Origin: Variovorax sp. PMC12
GTDB taxonomy: Bacteria; Pseudomonadota; Gammaproteobacteria; Burkholderiales; Burkholderiaceae_C
Direction: 5' to 3'
DNA: 64,000 nt
Assembly (NCBI RefSeq): GCF_003019815.1
Contig: NZ_CP027773.1
Span: 941,001-1,005,000 of the forward strand
Shown here: positions 16,901-25,770 of the stretch, in pieces
Layout of the letters: each line of letters starts with the position of its first letter
Position numbering within the stretch: position 1 is the stretch's first letter
Notes under the pieces: generated by a model
The model's input: only the letters and a program-made list of their open reading frames with translations
What the model was told of the DNA's origin: nothing
The model's database searches: none
Translations under genes and position numbers: made by a program

Positions 16901-18283
16901 CGTGAGGCGGCGCGACAGCGCCAGCGCCTCGTCGGGGCGGCCGGTCTGCCCGTACACCGAGATCAGCCCGCGCAGCGCCTGCGTGTTCTGCGGCCTGCTC
17001 TCGAGCACGCGCTTGTAGCCCTGCTCGGCCTGCGCGAAGTCGCCGGCGGCGGCGCGCAGGTCGGCCAATGCGTTCTGGCCCACGGGTTCGCGCGGGTCGA
17101 TGCGCACGGCGCGTTCATACAGCGACTGCGCACCGCGCAGGTCGTTCTTGCCCTGGGCGGCGCGCGCCTGCCCGACCAGCACCCAGTAGTTGGCGCTTTG
17201 CAGCGCAGAGTTCCACTTGGTGGCGCCGCCGCGCACGGCGCGCTCCAGCAGCTCCTGCGCTTCGGCAAAGCGCTCCTGGCGCATCCGCACCAGGCCCAGG
17301 CCGCCGAGCGCCTCGGTGTCGTCGGCCTTGGTGCGAAGCGCCTGCTGGAAGCGCTGCTCGGCCGTGGCCGGGTCGCCGCGTTCCAGCGCCTTGAAGCCTT
17401 CGCCCACCGGCACGTCGGGCGCATTCGCCGCGGCGGTCCTGGCGGTGGTGAGCGTTTCAAGCCGCGCGGACACGGCGGCATCGGCCTGGTTGTTGCTCAG
17501 GTAGTCCTGGTAGAGCGGGATGTCGGGCGCGCGCGCGTCGAGCCAGATCAGCGCCTGCCGCCAGGCGGCGCGCGCGGCGGTGGCCACGGCGGGCTGCTTG
17601 GCCAGCTCGACCAGTTCGCGGATGCCCGCGCGGCGCGTCGGTTCGCTGTAGGTCTTCTGCTGCGCGAGCGCGAGCCGGTAGTTGGCGTTTTCCGGGTGGT
17701 CCTTCACCAGCTGCTCGAGGCCCTTGCGGCCTTCTTCGATGCCTTGCGGGGTGCTGGCCAGCGCCTGGTAGTACTCCAGGGCCACGGCCTCCGGTGGCGG
17801 CCGGTTGTCGAACAGGCTGCGGTACAGCTCCACCGCCTCGGCGGAGCGTCCGGCACGCGCGGCGGCGCGGGCGCGCTGCAGGGTGCCGCCCTGCTGGCCG
17901 GGCTGCTGGGCCTGCTGCTGCAGGCGCGCGACGCGGGGATCGTTGGGATGCGCGGCGCGCAGGCGGTTGGTCCAGGTGCGCACCTGCTCGGCGTTGTTGC
18001 GCGACAGCTCGACCTGCGCCATGCCGTACATCGCGTCGGCGGATTGCGGGTTGACGCTCAGCAGCTTCTTCCAGCTCTCTTCGGCCAGGTCGGCGCGGCC
18101 CTGGGCCTGCCAGTAGTTGCCTTGCTCGATGAGGGCGGCGCTGGCGTCGGCCTGCGCGAAGGCCTGGCCGCCGGTGCCCAGCGCCGCGAGCATGCCGATG
18201 CAGGCCAGCCATTGCTGGGTGCGGAAGGAGGGGGGACGCTTCGGCTTCACGCCGGTCGATTGGGACGGCATAGCGTTCTCCAT
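13943..18283 (-). CDS. bcsC: Cellulose synthase outer-membrane subunit BcsC
   Basis: BcsC guides the cellulose chain through the periplasm and outer membrane. The 1446-residue product has a signal peptide ending near GGQAFAQAD, then many TPR repeats (about residues 40-835, e.g. GNYWQAQGRADLAEESWKKL). A Pro/Ala/Tyr-rich linker covers about 840-1035, and a C-terminal BCSC barrel domain follows (YRSRAGEAGLSQLSDFQLPI to the aromatic-rich end). The linker makes it longer than the E. coli protein. An alternative ATG lies at 18271. Either start overlaps the end of bcsZ, so the two are coupled; bcsC is the last gene of the operon. Confidence 0.93.
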   Translation of the reverse strand: MENAMPSQSTGVKPKRPPSFRTQQWLACIGMLAALGTGGQAFAQADASAALIEQGNYWQAQGRADLAEESWKKLLSVNPQSADAMYGMAQVELSRNNAEQVRTWTNRLRAAHPNDPRVARLQQQAQQPGQQGGTLQRARAAARAGRSAEAVELYRSLFDNRPPPEAVALEYYQALASTPQGIEEGRKGLEQLVKDHPENANYRLALAQQKTYSEPTRRAGIRELVELAKQPAVATAARAAWRQALIWLDARAPDIPLYQDYLSNNQADAAVSARLETLTTARTAAANAPDVPVGEGFKALERGDPATAEQRFQQALRTKADDTEALGGLGLVRMRQERFAEAQELLERAVRGGATKWNSALQSANYWVLVGQARAAQGKNDLRGAQSLYERAVRIDPREPVGQNALADLRAAAGDFAQAEQGYKRVLESRPQNTQALRGLISVYGQTGRPDEALALSRRLTPEQATQMGGLRDIQVEQARNRARQQADAGDAAGAQRTLEDAMLAAPDSPWVRLDLANIYRKQGMVSEARGVMEGLLMSQPDMPDALYASALLASETGDSAAGIQYLERIPAGSRTRDMATLQRRLWAQSQAARAQALARQGQVDAARGVLAQAESALSADMPAELWGQLAGAYAEIGDAPRALAMSRQLLARSPTPSIGDRLLYASVLLKTKQDIELSAVLRQLAGVNMTASQRNDFDSLRIAFALRQTDALREAGNLEAAYNAMAPVLAERPNDPQAMAALARLYSAARDEGQALALYQRILQRNPTDLDTLLAAAASASAQREHGEAENYVMAALKQAPDQSRVLAAAGRVYRNAGESRKAEQYLRAAVEAERQVASTGFAGAGGAPSQMPPANPFAGMTGGAPSAAVPAGYPAAGGNPFAQARSQPVSYPVAANAAYPAYPAAGYPAGTYPAAYPAAPMAAAPGALPWGAAPAATSNTKGRAANTRTARNSKAANNTPQASAYAAQPGGQPVYIPQAQPAGYPQQQAGYPAPGYPPAAYPSANAAYAQANTPLPRSEPSWNAPLRAAPAPASSLQSELQDLEAQRAVSLTAGTVYRSRAGEAGLSQLSDFQLPIQARFPVGEGKIVVGVTPTVVDAGTPSSAYSTASRFGGGPTAFYNSIASQTTPGQQNAAGVGLNVGYEGKNFEGGIGTTPLGFPTTNVVGNATFKGSFGDSWTYKADISRRAVTDSVLSFAGAKDGRTGERWGGVVATGVRGDIGYDDGTYGIYSYLAAHSLTGKNVASNSRVETGGGAYLHLLDSPSSKLTLGMNIGLMGYQKNLSYYTFGQGGYFSPQSFVSVAFPVDWTGRANRFSWRVNASLGVQSFTQKSSPYFPTDPSRNTDAQRVADAALALGLSSSAYNGIYPSSSKTGLAYNFGAVLEYQLAPKMFLGGALGFNNAQNYRQFTGSMYLRYVFGGSSNLGVPSLGGGTSLSPMVSPYTPLL

Positions 18284-19509
18284 GATGTTTGCAGTTGGCC
18301 ATTGCGGCCGAATTCATAGCGGCCGTCGAGCCAGGCCTGGCCGAACAGCAGCAGCACCTGCTCGTAATAGGGCAGGGGCGCCGCGGCGGCCGCGCCGGAA
18401 GTCGCCGCGGCCGGCAAGGCGGCACGCCCGCCCGGTACGCGGGCAACCTGCGTGGCCAGCGCCTCGGTTTCGTCCAGCGCCTTGAGGTAGGGCAGCATCG
18501 CGCCGGCAAAGCCCAGCGGCGCCATGCCGCGCACCGCACCGGTCACGGTGTCGACGTACTCGGGCACCGGCTGCTTGTCGGCCAGCAGCAGCCGCGGGCC
18601 GCGCAGTTGCGCCAGCAGCATCTTGCGGGCCGGGTCCTTGTCGGACAGCATGCCCGCCCAGAGGTAGACGCGAATGGCGTCGTAGCTGCCGATGACGCCC
18701 TTCTGCGGGTCGGCCACGAAGGCGCGCGCATCCTGCGACCAGGCGCACCAGTCGGGCGCGAAACCCTTGGGCGTGACGCTGCCGAACATGCGCAGCGTGT
18801 TGTCGGTGACTTCGTGCCACGGCCCGCTCGGGTCGGCCTGCTGGAAATAGCGCAGCAGCTGCAGCGGCATGTAGCTCGGGTTGAGCCGCCAGAGCGGCCC
18901 GCTCGCCACCGACTTGGGCCAGGGCAGCAGCATGCGGCCGAGCCCGGGCAGCGAGATCACGTCGTCGCGCACCGCCAGCGCGAGCAGGCTGCGCCCGAGC
19001 GTGCGGTAGCGGTTGTCGTTCCAGAGGCGGCCGGCCTCCATCAGCGCATAGGCGATCCAGAGGTCGGAGTCCGACGCCGCATTCGGGTCGAGCACGCCCC
19101 AGCCGCCTTCGGGCTTGCGGCCCCATTGCCAGGCCGGCAGCTGCTTGGCGAGGCTGCCGCCGGCGAGGTTGGCCTCGGTCCAGGCCAGCACGCGGGCGAA
19201 GATTTCGCGGTCGTTGTGCACGAGCGCGAAGAACAGCGCGTAAGACTGCCCTTCGGACGTGGACTGCTGCTGCGCGGTGTTGAAGTCGATCACCCGGCCG
19301 TCGGGCTGGATGTGGCGCGCGGCGAAGGCGGCCCAGTCTGTCGCCGGATGGCAGGCAGCGGCTGTGTTCGGTGCAGGCGCCGCGGCGGGCGCGGGCGCCT
19401 GTGCACCCGCCAGCTTCGGCAGTGCAAGGGCGAGTCCGGCGGCCGCCAGCAGGTTGCGGCGGCTCGCCAGCAGGAGGGCGGGAGGGCGGAAGGTCGGCAG
19501 GCGTCGCAT
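18247..19509 (-). CDS. bcsZ: Endo-beta-1,4-glucanase BcsZ (glycoside hydrolase family 8)
   Basis: This is a periplasmic cellulase that trims or edits nascent cellulose. The 420-residue product contains the family-8 signature region: TSEGQSYALFFALV with the proposed acid glutamate, and ASDSDLWIAYALMEAGRLW with the aspartate. The N-terminus carries SRRNLLAAAGLALALP, which fits a twin-arginine signal peptide (SRRxLL) ending near AGAQA, so export may be folded through Tat. The ATG at 19509 was chosen because it begins this signal and lies 7 bp after the bcsB stop. Confidence 0.92.
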   Translation of the reverse strand: MRRLPTFRPPALLLASRRNLLAAAGLALALPKLAGAQAPAPAAAPAPNTAAACHPATDWAAFAARHIQPDGRVIDFNTAQQQSTSEGQSYALFFALVHNDREIFARVLAWTEANLAGGSLAKQLPAWQWGRKPEGGWGVLDPNAASDSDLWIAYALMEAGRLWNDNRYRTLGRSLLALAVRDDVISLPGLGRMLLPWPKSVASGPLWRLNPSYMPLQLLRYFQQADPSGPWHEVTDNTLRMFGSVTPKGFAPDWCAWSQDARAFVADPQKGVIGSYDAIRVYLWAGMLSDKDPARKMLLAQLRGPRLLLADKQPVPEYVDTVTGAVRGMAPLGFAGAMLPYLKALDETEALATQVARVPGGRAALPAAATSGAAAAAPLPYYEQVLLLFGQAWLDGRYEFGRNGQLQTSWRTLCRPNRPA

Positions 19510-19516
19510 GGGTGGA

Positions 19517-21841
19517 TTATTTGGCCTTGTTGACCGACAGGCGACGGCGCGCCCGGATCTGCAGGCCCGCATACGACACCGCCGCACCCAGCAGGGCCAG
19601 CACGATGACCAGCGCCGCCAGTCCCAGCGGACTGCGCGACAGATGCCACTGCAGCCAGGTCAGAGGCGGCAGGCGGCCGACGTAATACGTGTCGCCGCCC
19701 AGTACGCTGTTGACCTGCGTGTCGCGCACGATGGTCATGCTGCCCTGCACGCGCTTGAGCAGGTCGGGCGTCATCAGCGCGTTGAGCAGCGCTTCCTTCG
19801 AGTCGGCGTTGGTGATGGCGGCGATCACGCTGCGGCCGCTGCGCAGCGGCGACTCGAAGCCCGCCAGCACCGCGTCGCGGCCGTCGTCGCTCACCGCGAT
19901 CTGCATGCTGCCCGGCAAGTCTTCGCGGGTGCGCGCGCCGATCACCAGGTCGATGGCGTTGTCGATCCAGCTGCGCAGCTTGAGCTCAGGCGCGTTGCCG
20001 TTGCGCTTGAGCGGCATCTTGTCGGCCCACTGCGTGAACAGCGACTGGCTCTGCAAATTGCCGATCACCAGCAGGTCCTTGTCGGCCCACTGCCCGGCCT
20101 CGGCCGAGCGGCCCACCTTCACGCGCAGCGCGGGGTAGCCGGTGGAGCGGCCGATCTGACCCAAGAGACCGAGATAGGTCTCGGTGTCGGCGTCGTTGGG
20201 CTGGTCCGGCAGGATCACGGCGGTGTCCGACAGGTCGGCCATGCGCGAGAACGGAAAGCCACCGTTGGCGTAGGCCGCGAGTTCCGGCATCGCGATGAAA
20301 TGCGGGAAGCCCGACACGTCGATCTTCGAGGTCGGGTCGATCGAGCCGCGCACGTTGTCCAGCTGCGGCACGCAGCGCCCGCCCACGGGCTCGAAGTAGT
20401 AGTGCAGGCGCAGCTGGCTGCGCGGGCCCATGGCCAGCGGCGGCAGGATGACTTCCTTGTGCTCGGCCAGCGTGCCGTCGGGCATCAGCTTCACGGCCAG
20501 CGGGTTCCACCAGCGGTCGCCGGCCGGATTGGCCGAGCGCAGCGGCAGGCCGCCCACGAAGTTGTCGTTGACGTTGATGTTCAGCGTCGACTGGTCGGGC
20601 CGCACGCGCGGCGTGTAGCGGTACTGCAGGTCGAGCGGAATGCCGCGGCTGCGCCAGGTGAACAGGTCGGGCGGCAGTTGCAGGTTGACGCGGACCACGT
20701 CGGGGTTGTAGCCGGTCACCGACAGGTCGGCGGCCGTGGCCAGCTCGCCCAGTTGCAGTGCCCGGTCGCTCGGCACCCAGCGCGGCGCGTCATAGGGCTT
20801 GCGCACCGGAGGTTCCTGGAAGGCGGTGACGGCCGCCTGCGCGCCCGCGAAGGCCTTGCTGTTCAGCGCCAGCGCGGCGGCGGCGGTGCGCAGGTCGGCC
20901 GGGTTGCGGCCCATCACCAGCAGCAGCTTGCCGGAGGCGTCCTGCGGGTTGTCGACCACCGCCAGCCCCGGGCCCTGTATGGACGGCAGCGTGAGCCCCG
21001 CAATGGCCGACTCCGGCGTGACGAACACCACCGCATGGCCTGCCGGCAGCTCGCCGTGCGACACCGGGAAGGTGGCACCGCGGTAGTCCGCCAGCGCACC
21101 GAACCACGAAGACAGCACGCCCGCGGCCTCGAGCATCGGCGCCGTGTCGGCGCCGCCGAAGACGAAGGGAATGCGGGCGCGCCGCACGTCGCGGCGGTCG
21201 AAGAAGGGCTGCGGCAGGGCCGCCAGGTCGTTCGTGAGCTTGAGCGGCGAGACCGTGAGCTTCAGCGTGCTCGATGCGTCCACGCGCGCCCAGAGGCTGG
21301 TGTGCGCCGGGTCTTCGCACTCGCGCGTGTAGTGGCCGATCAGCTCGACGTTGATGCGGTTGAACTCGGTGATCAGGCGCCGGTCGATCGGGATGTCGGC
21401 CGTCTGCGGCTTGCCCGCTTCGGCATGGCTGACCGGCAGCGTGGCCACCAGCACGTCGTTGACCGTCACCTTCAGGTGCGAGAGCTCGGGAATGAGCGAG
21501 GGCGAATAAGCGTAGTTCAGCCTGAACGACGCGGCCGTCACCAACTCGTCGGCGCGCACGTTGAACGGGATGCCGACAGTGCCGCTGATGCCGCGCAGCT
21601 GGATGGCGTAGTCGATGCCGAGCTGCGTGAGGTTGAGCTCGCGCACGGCGCCTGCAACGGGCGTGGTGTTGGCGGAGGCGGCTGTTGCTGCCGTCGCGGG
21701 CGCTGCCGGCAGCAAGGGCGGCGGCACCACGGCGGGCCGGGTTTGCGCCGACGTCCCGTCGGCGAGGGACACGGCGGCAAGCGCGATCGCCAGCATGGCG
21801 CAGGGCACGACGCGACGATGCGCGAAACGGGGGGGCGTCAC
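19517..21841 (-). CDS. bcsB: Cellulose synthase periplasmic subunit BcsB
   Basis: BcsB is the membrane-anchored periplasmic partner of BcsA that binds and guides the glucan. The 774-residue product starts with a signal peptide (MLAIALAAVSLADGTSA) and contains carbohydrate-binding and flavodoxin-like segments, e.g. LTQLGIDYAIQLRGISGTVG and LHYYFEPVGGRC. It ends with one transmembrane helix (LGLAALVIVLALLGAAVSYA) and a basic tail. The start is GTG at 21841, overlapping the bcsA stop (GTGA), which agrees with the signal peptide position. Confidence 0.92.
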   Translation of the reverse strand: MTPPRFAHRRVVPCAMLAIALAAVSLADGTSAQTRPAVVPPPLLPAAPATAATAASANTTPVAGAVRELNLTQLGIDYAIQLRGISGTVGIPFNVRADELVTAASFRLNYAYSPSLIPELSHLKVTVNDVLVATLPVSHAEAGKPQTADIPIDRRLITEFNRINVELIGHYTRECEDPAHTSLWARVDASSTLKLTVSPLKLTNDLAALPQPFFDRRDVRRARIPFVFGGADTAPMLEAAGVLSSWFGALADYRGATFPVSHGELPAGHAVVFVTPESAIAGLTLPSIQGPGLAVVDNPQDASGKLLLVMGRNPADLRTAAAALALNSKAFAGAQAAVTAFQEPPVRKPYDAPRWVPSDRALQLGELATAADLSVTGYNPDVVRVNLQLPPDLFTWRSRGIPLDLQYRYTPRVRPDQSTLNINVNDNFVGGLPLRSANPAGDRWWNPLAVKLMPDGTLAEHKEVILPPLAMGPRSQLRLHYYFEPVGGRCVPQLDNVRGSIDPTSKIDVSGFPHFIAMPELAAYANGGFPFSRMADLSDTAVILPDQPNDADTETYLGLLGQIGRSTGYPALRVKVGRSAEAGQWADKDLLVIGNLQSQSLFTQWADKMPLKRNGNAPELKLRSWIDNAIDLVIGARTREDLPGSMQIAVSDDGRDAVLAGFESPLRSGRSVIAAITNADSKEALLNALMTPDLLKRVQGSMTIVRDTQVNSVLGGDTYYVGRLPPLTWLQWHLSRSPLGLAALVIVLALLGAAVSYAGLQIRARRRLSVNKAK

Positions 21842-23997
21842 GTGGATTCCTTCGTTTTGACGGGGCGCAGCCTTGAAATGGCCGAACGGTAGTAATGGCT
21901 GAACATGTCTCTGAAGCCGGTGCCGCTGATGCTGATGATGTGGCCCAGCACGCGATGGATGGGCACGCGCGGGTGGTTGCCCCAGCGGGCAGCCCAGATG
22001 TCGGCGCGCGCCGTGGTGCACTGAACCAGCGCGCGCTCCTGCGCGAAGCTCATGGGCGCGAACCGCAGGCCCAGGCGCCTGCCGCTGCTGAAGCGCACCG
22101 TGGAGGCGAAGCGCGATTCCTGGTCGTTGCGGTACAGCGCCACCTCGACCGGTGTCTCCATGTCGAGCTTGAGGTCGCTGGGCAGCTCCACGCCCAGGCC
22201 GCCGCTGGAGAAGTCGAAGGTGTTGCAGCGCAGCGAGCGGCCGTCGGCAAAGTACAGCGTGGCCGGCAGGTTGAGCTCCACGCGGTGCGCGCCGCGCAGC
22301 TGGCGCGACTCGTTGGCCGCGGCCACGCAGGCGCCCAGGATCATCAGGTTGTAGATGGTCCAGGCCAGGTTCAGCCACACGGTGGCGATGTTCTGCGGAT
22401 CGACCCACGTCAGGCGCCACACGCCCAGGCACACGCCCACGAAGTTGAACGCCAGCAGCACCAGGCTCGCCTTGGCGATGGTGCTGTCGAAGTACTCCTT
22501 CTGGATCAGGCCACCCTTGGCCGTCACGTTGAAGCTGCCGAGCTTGGGGTTGATGAGCGCCACCAGCGTCGGGCGGAAGATGTACCAGGCCAGCACCGCC
22601 TCGTACACCTCGTTCCAGAGCAGGTAGCGAAAGCGTCCCTGGATGCGGCTGTTGGTCAGGTTTGCGTGCAGGATGTGCGGCAGCGCGAAGGCGAAGATCA
22701 TCGACGCCGACGCATGGATCACGCTCGCGCCGAAGTACAGGTACGCCAGCGGCGCCGTCAGGTAGATGAGGCGCGGCAGGCCGTACAGGAAGTGCAGCAT
22801 CGCGTTCACGTAGCACAGGCGCTGGGCCCAGTGCAGCCCGCGGCCGAACAGCGGGTTGTCGATGCGGAAGATCTGCGCCATGCCGCGCGCCCAGCGAATC
22901 CGCTGGCCCACGTGGCCCGACAGGCTCTCGGTCGCCAGGCCGGCGGCCTGCGGCAGCGCCAGGTAGGCCGTGCTGTAGCCGCGGCGGTGCATCTTCAGCG
23001 CGGTGTGGGCGTCCTCGGTCACGGTCTCGACCGCGATGCCGCCCACTTCCTCGACGATGGTGCGCCGCAGGACCGCGCACGAGCCGCAGAAGAAGGTGGC
23101 ATTCCACAGGTCGTTGCCGTCCTGGATCAGGCCGTAGAACAGTTCGCCTTCGTTCGGCACCGTGCCGAAGGTGTCGAGGTTGCGCTCGAAGGGGTCTGCC
23201 GAGAAGAAATAGTGAGGCAGCTGCACCATGCCCAGCTTCGGGTCGCGCCCGAACCAGCCCATGGCGATCTGCATGAACGAGCGCGTGGGGATGTGGTCGC
23301 AGTCGAAGATGGCGACGAACTCGCCGGTGGTGTTCTTCAGCGCGGCATTGATGTTGCCGGCCTTGGCGTGGCGGTTGTTGTCCCGCGTGACGTGGGTCAC
23401 GCCCACGTCTTCGCAGAACACGCGGAATTCCTCGCGCCGGCCGTCGTCGAGCACGAAGATCTTGATCTTGTCGCGCGGCCAGTCGATCGACTGCGCGGCC
23501 AGCACGGTGGAGCGCACCACCGACAGCGCCTCGTTGTACGTGGGAATGAACAGGTCGATGGTGGGCCACTCGGCCGGGTCGTCCGGCAGCGGCACCGGCT
23601 TGCGCTCCAGCGGCCAGGCGGTCTGCACGTAGCCCAGCAGCAGCACCACGAAGGCGTACAGCTCGGCCATCAGCAGCCCGGTGCCCAGCACCAGGTCGAC
23701 CAGGTTGTCCATGAACATGGTCTCGGTCACGCGCCAGTAGGTGTAGCGCGAGGACACGACGACCGACATGAAGATCAGCACCAGGCTCGCGAAGCGGCCC
23801 TTGATGCGGTTGGTGATCAGCGCGGCCACGAAGATGCCCACCGACAGCACGATCTGCTGCTCGAAGGTCATCGGCGTGATGATCAGCGCGGGCAGGATCG
23901 CCAGCGCGATCAGCCAGCCGGCGATGCGCACCGGCAGCAGGCGCAGGAAGGCGGGGGCCGGCCGGGGCGGCGGCGCGGACGTGGGGGCGCTGTTCAT
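21838..23997 (-). CDS. bcsA: Cellulose synthase catalytic subunit BcsA with PilZ domain
   Basis: BcsA polymerises UDP-glucose into cellulose in the inner membrane. The 719-residue protein has hydrophobic N-terminal helices, then the family-2 glycosyltransferase core: DDGRREEF (near residue 183), the metal-binding DCD in FDCDHIPT (near 231), the TED triad in VTEDAHTAL (near 324) and QRIRW (near 366). More helices follow, and then a C-terminal PilZ domain with RGAHR and DFSSGGLGV (near 568-600), the cyclic-di-GMP binding residues. All catalytic and activator motifs are intact. It overlaps bcsQ upstream (ATGA) and bcsB downstream. Confidence 0.97.
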   Translation of the reverse strand: MNSAPTSAPPPRPAPAFLRLLPVRIAGWLIALAILPALIITPMTFEQQIVLSVGIFVAALITNRIKGRFASLVLIFMSVVVSSRYTYWRVTETMFMDNLVDLVLGTGLLMAELYAFVVLLLGYVQTAWPLERKPVPLPDDPAEWPTIDLFIPTYNEALSVVRSTVLAAQSIDWPRDKIKIFVLDDGRREEFRVFCEDVGVTHVTRDNNRHAKAGNINAALKNTTGEFVAIFDCDHIPTRSFMQIAMGWFGRDPKLGMVQLPHYFFSADPFERNLDTFGTVPNEGELFYGLIQDGNDLWNATFFCGSCAVLRRTIVEEVGGIAVETVTEDAHTALKMHRRGYSTAYLALPQAAGLATESLSGHVGQRIRWARGMAQIFRIDNPLFGRGLHWAQRLCYVNAMLHFLYGLPRLIYLTAPLAYLYFGASVIHASASMIFAFALPHILHANLTNSRIQGRFRYLLWNEVYEAVLAWYIFRPTLVALINPKLGSFNVTAKGGLIQKEYFDSTIAKASLVLLAFNFVGVCLGVWRLTWVDPQNIATVWLNLAWTIYNLMILGACVAAANESRQLRGAHRVELNLPATLYFADGRSLRCNTFDFSSGGLGVELPSDLKLDMETPVEVALYRNDQESRFASTVRFSSGRRLGLRFAPMSFAQERALVQCTTARADIWAARWGNHPRVPIHRVLGHIISISGTGFRDMFSHYYRSAISRLRPVKTKEST

Positions 23998-24797
23998 CGT
24001 GTGGATTCCATGGACCTGGGCGCCTGCCGTGCAGCGGCGATGCGCTCGAGCAGACGCTCGGCGCAGGAAGCAATGTCTTGTGTCGCCTGGCTCATGGGCG
24101 CATAGCGGTGCACCGGCACCGCGGACGCCAGCGCCTCGGGCACCGACTGGTCGAGGTGCAGCACGCCGAGCAGTTCGGGCCGCAGCCGCTGGCGCAGCAT
24201 TTCGAAGACGTCGTGGTTCAGCCGCTTGCCGGGGTCGACCTGGTTGACCACGTAGGCGCTGCCGGCGTAGTCGGGGCGCGGGCGGCAGTACTTGTCGACC
24301 ATGCGCTCGATGATCGGCAGCGTCGCGAACGAGCCGGCATCGGCCAGCACCGGGATCACGCAGAGATTGGCGGCGCGCAGCACCTGCTGCAGGTAGACCG
24401 TGGGGCCCGGCGGGGTGTCGAGCAGCACCAGCATGCCGTCGGGCAGCGCGAAGCGCGCCAGCGTCTCGGCCAGCCACATCGGATGGCGGGCCAGTTGTTG
24501 TTCGAAGACGATCTGCCGCTCGTCATCGACGTCGCCGAAAGGCAGCAGCATGGCGCCACCGTGCGCGGGGCGGATCGCATTCGCCCACGGCATCTGGCCG
24601 GTGGCGGCATCCACCAGCCCGGAGTCGCAGGCATGCGGGTCGCTGGCGATGTGAAAGCGCAGGGCGTTCTGCGGATCGAGATCGATGGCGAGCACCTGCT
24701 GCCCGCGGGCGGCGAGCGCGGTGCACAGATTGGCTGCGATGGTGGTCTTGCCGACTCCACCCTTGGATGAGATGACGGGGATGACGACCATCGTCAC
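23994..24797 (-). CDS. bcsQ: Cellulose biosynthesis ATPase BcsQ (MinD/ParA family)
   Basis: This is a P-loop ATPase of 267 residues. A deviant Walker A motif, SSKGGVGKTTIAANL, lies at residues 10-24, AIDLDPQNALRFH follows, and the later LVLLDTPPGPT segment is the Walker B region. BcsQ proteins support localisation or assembly of the cellulose synthase at the membrane in several bacteria. The first ATG is at 24797 and another in-frame ATG at 24791; both overlap the bcsP stop. Confidence 0.92.
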   Translation of the reverse strand: MTMVVIPVISSKGGVGKTTIAANLCTALAARGQQVLAIDLDPQNALRFHIASDPHACDSGLVDAATGQMPWANAIRPAHGGAMLLPFGDVDDERQIVFEQQLARHPMWLAETLARFALPDGMLVLLDTPPGPTVYLQQVLRAANLCVIPVLADAGSFATLPIIERMVDKYCRPRPDYAGSAYVVNQVDPGKRLNHDVFEMLRQRLRPELLGVLHLDQSVPEALASAVPVHRYAPMSQATQDIASCAERLLERIAAARQAPRSMESTR

Positions 24798-25297
24798 GTC
24801 GGCCTTCGCCAGCGCGACATGAGGCCCGGCTGGGCGGCGCGCGGCTGCGGCGCCGCCAGTCGTTCGAACAACTGGGAAAGCGGAGTCGGCGCGGGTTCGC
24901 TGGCGGTGGCGGGCTGATGTGCCGCCGGGGGCTGGGGCTGGTGCGCCGCCAGCAGCGGGCGCGCGAAGAGAGGCGCCGGAGCCGGAGCGGGCGCAGGAAC
25001 GGGTCCAGGTGCAGCAATGGGCGCGGGCACCGGCAGCGGGCGCAGTACCGGTTCGACCCTGGGCTGCGGCGCGGCGGCGACCGGCAACGGCTGCACCGGC
25101 GCCATCAAGGGAGCGGCAGGCGTGCGTGCGGCGGGTGCGGACGGGCGCTCGATCTTCTCGCCCGTCAGCAGCGGCCAGACGCGGGGTGCTTCCTCCTCCG
25201 TTTCGGGCGGAGCGAATTCCTTGTAGTCGTGGGCATCCCCGCCGAACTTGCGGAACAGGCCGGCGATGTCTTCCGGGGTCGGATCGTCCTTGCTCAT
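24794..25297 (-). CDS. bcsP: Cellulose biosynthesis accessory protein BcsP/BcsR-like
   Basis: The protein of about 167 residues has a conserved N-terminus, EDIAGLFRKFGGDAHDYKEF, typical of the short regulatory BcsR/BcsP proteins that precede BcsQ. A long Pro/Ala-rich tail follows, with a short C-terminal amphipathic segment (PLSQLFERLA). In E. coli the related BcsR works with BcsQ in the synthase complex; whether that holds here is inference. I chose the ATG at 25297, where family similarity begins; it overlaps the bcsD stop by 4 bp. The composition is much simpler than that of its neighbours. Confidence 0.8.
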   Translation of the reverse strand: MSKDDPTPEDIAGLFRKFGGDAHDYKEFAPPETEEEAPRVWPLLTGEKIERPSAPAARTPAAPLMAPVQPLPVAAAPQPRVEPVLRPLPVPAPIAAPGPVPAPAPAPAPLFARPLLAAHQPQPPAAHQPATASEPAPTPLSQLFERLAAPQPRAAQPGLMSRWRRPT

Positions 25298-25770
25298 GCT
25301 TGCGCCTTCGACAGACGCAGGTCGATGCGGTGGCCGGCCTGTGCGGCGTCGGGCGGGAACGCCTGCACGCGAAGGGAGGACGGCATGCGCTGCGAATCGA
25401 ACCAAGCCTGGTAGATGCCCTCGAAGAAGCCGACGCTCCAGTCCGTGGCCTCGGGGCCGAAGGCCGTGGCGATCGGGCTGCAGGCGTGGGTGATGAAGAC
25501 GCAGTCGGTGTCTTCGCTCAGGGCGCTGAAACCCCAGTCGATGCTGTCCCAGCGCGCGTTGAACTGGGCTTCGAGGTCGCCGAGCGTGTTACACGGGGGA
25601 ATGGGCATGGCATGCGCAAGACGTTGGCCGATGCGGAAGAAAAGCTGCCGCAGTTCCTCCGGCGGCAGGCCGGCACTCAACTCCGCGGCCATGCCACGAT
25701 TGAATTCCAGCCACTGCGAACTGCATGAATTTCTCTCGTAGTACTGAATGAACGGCGTCGCTGTTTCCAT
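25294..25770 (-). CDS. bcsD: Cellulose synthase subunit BcsD
   Basis: The 158-residue protein matches BcsD, the octameric periplasmic subunit that helps order glucan chains into crystalline ribbons in Komagataeibacter-type systems. Visible features are IQYYERNSCSSQWLEFNRG at the N-terminus, the helix LRQLFFRIGQRLAHAMPI and the C-terminal TDWSVGFFEGIYQAWFDSQ. The size is normal for the family. The ATG at 25770 is the first codon with family character. It is the first gene of the bcs operon, so its upstream region should hold the operon promoter. Confidence 0.9.
   Translation of the reverse strand: METATPFIQYYERNSCSSQWLEFNRGMAAELSAGLPPEELRQLFFRIGQRLAHAMPIPPCNTLGDLEAQFNARWDSIDWGFSALSEDTDCVFITHACSPIATAFGPEATDWSVGFFEGIYQAWFDSQRMPSSLRVQAFPPDAAQAGHRIDLRLSKAQA

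Noticed and set aside
14414..18319. A 1301-residue plus-strand open frame opposite bcsC
   Set aside because: It is antisense to bcsC, Arg/Gly/His-rich and without any family motif; GC-rich coding DNA often opens the opposite frame. BcsC has clear TPR and barrel features.
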